Assembly (NCBI GenBank): GCA_001783275.1
Contig: MFRH01000004.1
Location: 6,265 to 41,423 of the forward strand
Reading direction: 5' to 3'
Source: Candidatus Margulisbacteria bacterium GWF2_35_9
GTDB lineage: Bacteria; Margulisbacteria; Riflemargulisbacteria; GWF2-35-9
Length of the DNA: 35,159 nt
The notes under the pieces were generated by a model that ran no database searches, was not told the DNA's origin, and saw only the letters and a list, made by a program, of their open reading frames with translations. Position 1 is the first letter of the stretch. Every line of letters starts with the position of its first letter. Shown piece by piece: positions 29,517 through 35,159 of the stretch. The translations under genes and the position numbers were made by a program.

Positions 29517-30419
29517 CTAGTGATTTTTATTAAACTTTTTTCGCAAATTACTTATTGCTTTTGTTTTCTGGAGAGATGGCTTTAATCGAGGACCTTTACG
29601 ATCGATCACCGGAGCAATTCGACTTATTCTTCTTTCAATTTGTGCTAGAAGGGTATCTTCTGTGATTTCTTCTTTGTTAGGTTCTTGTTGATTATTATGT
29701 TTAGAATTATTCTCTATTTCATTTATTTGGCTGTTAAATTTGCTAATAAAGTTTTTCTCATCTCCTGTTAACGTGACGAGTAGAAACTCATCCTCTTCTA
29801 ACTGATGTTGCTTTTCGTTCTTATTGACTTTCTTTGAATCCTTTTTTTCCTTTTTATCAAGTTCGTCTGATTGTGATTGCGACATGAATGTTCGATTATT
29901 ATTAATAAACTCTTCATTTAATTCTTCCGATACACTAACAATATCCCCAATTGACTCTTCTTTCATTGCACTTTGAGCTGACTCTTCTTTATCCACTACC
30001 TTCATGTGGTCCTTCTTATTGGTATTAAGCAACACCCCTTCATCCATTCCTCGGGTATACTCTTTCCCTTCATTCATTGCGGATAAGCGTTCTTGTCCAA
30101 TTTTTACTAACAATTCTTTCTGTCTCAGTTTTTGAATTCGATCTAGCTCCAAGTTGGCAAGATACTCTGTCTTATCTTTAACGATATCCTTATTTTCAAC
30201 ATATAGCACTTCTTCCTCAAAAGACTTCATTTCATTCACATTTGATTGAGAGTTAAAATTTAGCGCTTTTTGCTTATTGTTTTGACCAGGTATAAGGTCT
30301 TGTAAATTGTTAAAAATCGTATCAAGTTCGCTAAACAGGGTATCTTCGTTTAATATTGCAACTTCATCGGATTGATTATTTAACGCTATTTGATTTATCT
30401 GAAGGTTATTACTTCCCAT
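29517..30419 (-). CDS. Acidic/charged protein of unrecognised family, paralog of 30436..31677
   Basis: LDRIQKLRQKELLVKIGQERLSAMNEGKEYTRGMDEGVLLNTNKKD, MKEESIGDIVSVSEELNEEFI shared with neighbour. Confidence 0.8.
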   Translation of the reverse strand: MGSNNLQINQIALNNQSDEVAILNEDTLFSELDTIFNNLQDLIPGQNNKQKALNFNSQSNVNEMKSFEEEVLYVENKDIVKDKTEYLANLELDRIQKLRQKELLVKIGQERLSAMNEGKEYTRGMDEGVLLNTNKKDHMKVVDKEESAQSAMKEESIGDIVSVSEELNEEFINNNRTFMSQSQSDELDKKEKKDSKKVNKNEKQHQLEEDEFLLVTLTGDEKNFISKFNSQINEIENNSKHNNQQEPNKEEITEDTLLAQIERRISRIAPVIDRKGPRLKPSLQKTKAISNLRKKFNKNH

Positions 30420-30435
30420 TCATTAAACCCCGTTT

Positions 30436-31677
30436 CTATTTTTTCCAGTCAACTTCGCTAATTAATTTCTTAATTTTCTTTATATTCTGCTTGCTTTCTT
30501 TTATTTCATTAATTCGCTCTTTTTCTTTTCGATCCAATTCGCTCTGAAGTTCATTTATTTTTTTCTTGAGCTCATTTAATTGATTTTTTTTCTTGCTACC
30601 ATCATCCGTTCGAATTTTTAGATTAAAGAAAAATGCTTTCATTTGTAGAAAAAATGTCTCAACTGCTTCAATTATTTTATCTTGTATTATGTCTAGTGGC
30701 TGAACATTTGTTTTTACTTCCAGCTTTTCATATTTCTTAGGTATTGGTTCAACCACCACATCTTCTCGACCATGGTTGAATCGTTTTCTCAGTTTTTGAA
30801 TATTTTGAGTTTTCGTATTGCCTTTACGATTTTTTATGTCTTGAATTTTCATAATCTTCGCTTGTTGCTGCAAATGATTTCCGAGGTAATTATACATATA
30901 TCGTTCATTACTTGTCTTTATTACCTCTTTCTTAATCTCTTCCCCGATATTGATAATATTCTCCAAATCTGAAACATTATGAAATGCCTTAATAAATGAA
31001 TTATCATCATCTGTTAATTCTATTTCTATTATTTCATCTTCTTCTATTTCATAATCTTTTTCTTCCTGATTTGATTTCTCTTCATGAGCATCCTTATCGC
31101 CTGATTCTTTTTTTCTCTTTATGCCATTATTCGTAAAATCATCCTTCTTATCAAAATTCTTTTCTTGATCTTTTTTAATAAATTCTTCATTCAAATCTTC
31201 CGAAACATCTATAATATCTTCAATATTTTCTTTTTTCATAACAGTTTTAGCATCCAGTTTATTCTCTTCTAATGAACTATCTTTGATGTCTTTCTTCGTC
31301 GTATTTAACATAACCCCTTCATCCAGATTTCTGGAATAGGATTTCCCTTCCATTGCAGCATTTATTCTATCTTGACCTAACTTCACAAGGATTTGCTTCT
31401 GCTTCACTTTCATCATTCTGTCCTGCTCTAGTGACTCTATATACTTAGTTCCATTTTCAACAAAACTATTACTTTCTTTATAAATAACCTCATCTTCGAT
31501 GACTTTGTCCTCACTTATAATTGCATTATTCATATTGATATTAATATTGTTTTTGGAAGCACCCTCCGTTAAGCGTTCTAATCCACTTAATAGAGAATCA
31601 ATTTCATTAAATAAATCACCCGTTTCAGCACTATTGCTTATCGAGTTTGATTGGATTTGATTATTAATCTGTTCCAT
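30436..31677 (-). CDS. Acidic/charged protein of unrecognised family with C-terminal coiled-coil
   Basis: QDRMMKVKQKQILVKLGQDRINAAMEGKSYSRNLDEGVMLNTTKKD, MKKENIEDIIDVSEDLNEEFI; C-terminal coiled coil QLNELKKKINELQSELDRKEKERINEIKESKQNIKKIKKLI. Confidence 0.8.
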   Translation of the reverse strand: MEQINNQIQSNSISNSAETGDLFNEIDSLLSGLERLTEGASKNNININMNNAIISEDKVIEDEVIYKESNSFVENGTKYIESLEQDRMMKVKQKQILVKLGQDRINAAMEGKSYSRNLDEGVMLNTTKKDIKDSSLEENKLDAKTVMKKENIEDIIDVSEDLNEEFIKKDQEKNFDKKDDFTNNGIKRKKESGDKDAHEEKSNQEEKDYEIEEDEIIEIELTDDDNSFIKAFHNVSDLENIINIGEEIKKEVIKTSNERYMYNYLGNHLQQQAKIMKIQDIKNRKGNTKTQNIQKLRKRFNHGREDVVVEPIPKKYEKLEVKTNVQPLDIIQDKIIEAVETFFLQMKAFFFNLKIRTDDGSKKKNQLNELKKKINELQSELDRKEKERINEIKESKQNIKKIKKLISEVDWKK

Positions 31678-31680
31678 TTT

Positions 31681-32100
31681 TTATTTTCCTTTTTCGTAAT
31701 ATTGCTCGATCTCGTTAGCTTTTGTCTCAACCCCTTGTTCCTTTAAAAAAGAAACAACGTCCTGTAGCTTATCCATATTTAAATCTGAATTTAAATACTT
31801 AATCATCTGACTGTACTTCTCAATTGCTTTATCATTAAGCTCTTTCCCAACATAAAAATCGCCAAGTGTTTTGAACGGTAGCGGAGAATACAAGTATTTT
31901 TTCTGAAGTGTATAAAATAGTGCTTCTGCTTCTTTTATTATTTCAGCTCTATCTGAGGTTTTTTCTTTTTTTATTTGTTTATTTTCGATAACAATATTAA
32001 TATTCCCTGTAGATATAGGCTCTTTTATTTTTTGATGAATCAGAATAAAAATACTGATACCTATCACCACTAGAAACACAAAAAATAAAAAAACAATCAC
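31681..32100 (-). CDS. Small membrane-anchored protein with TPR-like segment (GTG start)
   Basis: N-terminal TM IVFLFFVFLVVIGISIFILI; KYLYSPLPFKTLGDFYVGKELNDKAIEKYSQMIKYLN is TPR-like; RBS aaggaaagggg. Confidence 0.7.
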   Translation of the reverse strand: MIVFLFFVFLVVIGISIFILIHQKIKEPISTGNINIVIENKQIKKEKTSDRAEIIKEAEALFYTLQKKYLYSPLPFKTLGDFYVGKELNDKAIEKYSQMIKYLNSDLNMDKLQDVVSFLKEQGVETKANEIEQYYEKGK

Positions 32101-32112
32101 AATATGACCCCT

Positions 32113-32134
32113 TTCCTTACATGCCTATAAGGAA
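32113..32134 (-). promoter_or_regulatory. Hairpin TTCCTTA-N8-TAAGGAA overlapping the Shine-Dalgarno of the 31681..32100 gene
   Basis: Perfect 7-bp arms; the 3' arm (TAAGGAA) contains part of the purine-rich RBS AAGGAAAGGGG. Confidence 0.4.
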
Positions 32135-32179
32135 GTATGCCCTATTTTTTATTTTTTAAACGAATTTATTTTTTACAGC

Positions 32180-32854
32180 TTATTGCGGTTCAGTTTGAGG
32201 TTGTAAAACATCATCGTTTGGGGAAATTACTCCCGCAGACACAATTAGCTTGAGACCCTCTTCAATTGATATACTGAGTACTTGAACATCCTTTTTAGGC
32301 ATCATCAGAAAAAACCCGGATGTGGGATTTGGTGTTGTCGGAACAAAAAGCGAAACAAATTCCTGTCTTCCTTTTGTTAAATCTGGAAAACTTTCTTTTG
32401 TAATAAACCCTAATGAATAAATACCTTTCCTTGGAAATTCAATCAATACAACACTTCTAAAAGATTTATTATCTGTTGTCACCGATTGTATTATTGTTTT
32501 TGTTGTCGTATAAACCATGTTAACAAATGGTAAGGACGTAAAATACTTCTCAAAGTACCTTGCTGCAGATTTTATAAATGCCATTTTTGCAAAATAACCA
32601 ATCGTGGTAATGAGGGCAATCGCAACCAAAAAGCCTAAAATTACTTCTGAAAATTCGTTTAGCTTTCCTCTGAGAAAAAGATTAATAAACCGACCGCTTG
32701 GTGATCCAAATAATCTAAAAATAAAAATAATAATCCAAATTGTAATAATCGAAGGTAAAATTACAACCAGCCCTGTAAAAAAATTATTTCGAGTATATGC
32801 TACTTTGTCCTTTTTTAATAATTTATTAATAACCTTAAAAAATTTGCCAAACAT
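32180..32854 (-). CDS. DUF502 family membrane protein
   Basis: FFTGLVVILPSIITIWIIIFIFRLFG, LPFVNMVYTTTKTIIQSV, SLFVPTTPNPTSGFFLMMPKKDVQVLSISIEEGLKLIVSAGV. Confidence 0.88.
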   Translation of the reverse strand: MFGKFFKVINKLLKKDKVAYTRNNFFTGLVVILPSIITIWIIIFIFRLFGSPSGRFINLFLRGKLNEFSEVILGFLVAIALITTIGYFAKMAFIKSAARYFEKYFTSLPFVNMVYTTTKTIIQSVTTDNKSFRSVVLIEFPRKGIYSLGFITKESFPDLTKGRQEFVSLFVPTTPNPTSGFFLMMPKKDVQVLSISIEEGLKLIVSAGVISPNDDVLQPQTEPQ

Positions 32855-32867
32855 ATATATGTCCCTT

Positions 32868-33530
32868 CTATTTCTCAGAAACTATATTATAAAGCTTAAT
32901 AACCATTTCATCTATTGATATTTTTGATGTATCAATAACAATCGCATCATCAGCTATCGACAGCGGGGAAATAATTCTTTCTCGGTCACTTTTATCTCTT
33001 TCCTTTAATTCCTTCTTAATATCTTCTAGTGTTACATTTTCCGATGGAATTTTTTCTAATAACTCCAAATACCGTCTCTTTGCTCTTATTTCCACTGAGG
33101 CATCTAAATAAAATTTGTACGTAGCACTGGGAAAAACTACTGTTCCAATATCTCTTCCATCCATGATCACCGAATGTTTTTTTGCCAATTCTCGCTGTTT
33201 ACATATAAGAACATCTCGTAACTGTGGAATTTTTGAGAAAGCTGACACATTTGCAGCAACTTCTTGCAAGGCTACTTTATCAGACAAATCCTCTCCATCT
33301 ACCAGTATCTGATTACGAACAATTGTAAACTTTGTCATAGTTGTTATCTGCTCTATTCGGCTCATTTCCTCGACATTAATATTTTTTATTAAACATTTAT
33401 AAGTAATGGCTCGATACATAACTCCCGTATTGATATATGAAAATTTAAGTTTATCGGCTAATAACCTAGCAACTGTACTTTTACCCGAAGCAGCAGGGCC
33501 ATCAATTGCAATTACTGTTTTTTTACTCAT
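32868..33530 (-). CDS. cmk: Cytidylate kinase
   Basis: VIAIDGPAASGKSTVARLLADKLKFSYINTGVMYRAIT, MDGRDIGTVVFPSATYKFYLDASVEIRAKRR, ERDKSDRERIISPL. Confidence 0.97.
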   Translation of the reverse strand: MSKKTVIAIDGPAASGKSTVARLLADKLKFSYINTGVMYRAITYKCLIKNINVEEMSRIEQITTMTKFTIVRNQILVDGEDLSDKVALQEVAANVSAFSKIPQLRDVLICKQRELAKKHSVIMDGRDIGTVVFPSATYKFYLDASVEIRAKRRYLELLEKIPSENVTLEDIKKELKERDKSDRERIISPLSIADDAIVIDTSKISIDEMVIKLYNIVSEK

Positions 33531-33576
33531 TTTTATCCTTCTTTCTACTTATATCTATATATATCTTTTTAAACTC

Positions 33577-34575
33577 TTAATTCAACAAACATGGCACACT
33601 TTGCTTGCATATTTTACATCTAATTCCATCTAAGTTATTTTCTAGTACTGAAAACCCTCTTCGAGCCACCAATATATTTTTACAGTTCTGACACTGCGTA
33701 ATATCTTCATAGCGCCCATAGACATTTTTAAGTCCGACTATTTTTGCAATCAAAATCGCCTTTTCAAAAAACGTATTGCTAATTGGGGTTTTTTGTTTGT
33801 AATCAAGCATCGGTCTAAACATGGATATATGCCAAGGGATATTGGGATTTAATTTAAATATCCATGTTGCAGCTTCTTCTATTTGCTTCTCATCATCATT
33901 TATATCCGTCACTAAATTTGTTACTAATTCAACATGTCTTTTTTCTGCAACAAGAAACTCGATATTATTCTTTACTGTTTCAAACGCATCTACCCCTGTC
34001 AGTTCTCTATATTTAGACTTTGTAAACGCCTTTAGATCAATGCTGTATGCATCAATTAACTCACCAAAATCTTTGAGCACCTCCAAATTAACAAATCCAT
34101 TCGTCACAAGTACTATTTTAATGTTTTTCGCCTTCAGCACCTTAGCAGCCTCAAAGATTGTCTCACTATTTATTAGCGGTTCATTATATGTAAAAGCAAC
34201 TAATTTCAGTCCATTTTTTATGGTCATATCTACAATATGAAGAGGGTCAACTTGTTCTAAGGGCCTTATAATTGTAGATCGCTGCGGTTGTGATATTTCC
34301 CAATTCTGGCAGTGCTTGCAACGGAAATTACAACCGATAGAACCCAATGATAATATGTTATGTCCAGGATAAAAATGATACAGCGGTTTTTTTTCTATGG
34401 GATCAATCGCAATTGAAGAGTACTTATTGAATGTTTCGGTCCATAATTTACCTGTTTTGTTGACTCTTATCTGACAATAGCCTTTTTGACCATCACCAAT
34501 TCGGCAATGATTCAAACATAGCTCACATTGAACACGTTTATTCTCTAATACACTGTAATACCTTGCTTCTTTCAT
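33577..34575 (-). CDS. Radical SAM protein, AmmeMemoRadiSam-system type (AmrS-like)
   Basis: CELCLNHCRIGDGQKGYCQIRVN, YHFYPGHNILSLGSIGCNFRCKHCQNWEISQ (CX3CX2C), FTYNEPLI, YSIDLKAFTKSKYRELTG, C-terminal CX2C pairs. Confidence 0.9.
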   Translation of the reverse strand: MKEARYYSVLENKRVQCELCLNHCRIGDGQKGYCQIRVNKTGKLWTETFNKYSSIAIDPIEKKPLYHFYPGHNILSLGSIGCNFRCKHCQNWEISQPQRSTIIRPLEQVDPLHIVDMTIKNGLKLVAFTYNEPLINSETIFEAAKVLKAKNIKIVLVTNGFVNLEVLKDFGELIDAYSIDLKAFTKSKYRELTGVDAFETVKNNIEFLVAEKRHVELVTNLVTDINDDEKQIEEAATWIFKLNPNIPWHISMFRPMLDYKQKTPISNTFFEKAILIAKIVGLKNVYGRYEDITQCQNCKNILVARRGFSVLENNLDGIRCKICKQSVPCLLN

Positions 34576-34581
34576 GGTCTA

Positions 34582-34587
34582 ATTATA
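34582..34587 (-). promoter_or_regulatory. -10 element TATAAT, placed for a leaderless AmrS-like transcript
   Basis: Minus-strand TATAATtagaccATG: TATAAT at -12 to -7 relative to the start codon. Confidence 0.5.
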
Positions 34588-34606
34588 CCACCTTACGAAT
34601 GATTTG

Positions 34607-34635
34607 TTGCCATCATAACCCCCATTATATATAAT
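34607..34635 (+). promoter_or_regulatory. Sigma70-type promoter TTGCCA-17 nt-TATAAT for the phosphoribosyltransferase gene
   Basis: TTGCCA 34607-34612, 17-nt spacer, TATAAT 34630-34635, leader with gagg RBS, ATG 34680. Confidence 0.75.
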
Positions 34636-34679
34636 GAATGAATCAAAGCGCCTGTCAAAATAGAGCTAACGAGGAAACA

Positions 34680-35126
34680 ATGGTAACAGAAGAAAACAAA
34701 AAACTCACTTGGACTGATTTTGATAAATTAACAAATAAAATTATTCAAAATATTCATGATTCTAATATTAAATTTGATGCAATTATCGGTATTGTCCGAG
34801 GTGGATTATTTCTAGCAGGACAGCTATCTTATAAACTTGATATTAAAAAAGTATACACTATTAACACACAGCTTTATGCTGATAAACAATTAATTAGCCC
34901 CAAGGTTCTATATTTTCCAAAAGATATTCACTTTAAAAATGCTTTGGTTGTTGATGATATCCTTGATACAGGGGCTACATTCAATTTAATCAATGACTTG
35001 CTTAAACAAATTTCTGACAATTACCATTGGGCCATTCTTTTAGATAAGGGAAAATCGAATGAGAAAATCGATTTTATTGGGCAAAATATTAATAGGGATA
35101 TATGGGTCGAATTCCCATGGAACTAG
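34680..35126 (+). CDS. Purine/xanthine phosphoribosyltransferase-like protein
   Basis: FDAIIGIVRGGLFLAGQLSYKL and PRPP motif ALVVDDILDTGATF; RBS acgagga before ATG 34680 (ORF opens at 34638). Confidence 0.88.
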   Translation: MVTEENKKLTWTDFDKLTNKIIQNIHDSNIKFDAIIGIVRGGLFLAGQLSYKLDIKKVYTINTQLYADKQLISPKVLYFPKDIHFKNALVVDDILDTGATFNLINDLLKQISDNYHWAILLDKGKSNEKIDFIGQNINRDIWVEFPWN

Positions 35127-35159
35127 ATTTTCAAATAATTATCCATGACTTATCCACAG

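Noticed and set aside
29517-31677. Acidic low-complexity proteins, considered as phage or toxin genes
   Set aside because: No phage, toxin or immunity motif and no mobile-element context; housekeeping neighbours (cmk, DUF502).
33821-34240. 139-aa plus-strand ORF
   Set aside because: Antisense to the clear radical SAM gene; no recognisable domain.

Overview
This 35 kb AT-rich, chromosome-like window comes from an uncultured-looking diderm bacterium; the lineage is not determinable from the window alone. I see no CRISPR array, no transposase and no phage genes. The main blocks are: (1) housekeeping genes (pth, an RsuA/RluB-type pseudouridine synthase, an aminotransferase) and two PorV/UPF0164-like barrel proteins; (2) a signalling island with an MCP, a small bactofilin-like membrane protein, HDOD protein, hybrid histidine kinase with HPt, five tandem stand-alone receiver proteins, and a convergent STAS + Popeye-like cyclic-nucleotide-binding membrane protein pair; (3) an initiator tRNA-fMet gene with its own promoter and terminator next to purU; (4) an outer-membrane biogenesis supercluster: tamB, Omp85/TamA-like, bamA, skp/ompH, lpxD, YjbH-like, lpxC; (5) a leuB-like gene; (6) a minus-strand operon-like run: AmmeMemoRadiSam-type radical SAM, cmk, DUF502, a small membrane protein, and two tandem paralogous acidic proteins of no family I recognise; (7) a phosphoribosyltransferase. 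The most interesting items are the Popeye-like/STAS pair beside the five-receiver array, the tandem acidic paralogs, an unannotated CheW-core fragment, and promoter elements that suggest leaderless mRNAs.
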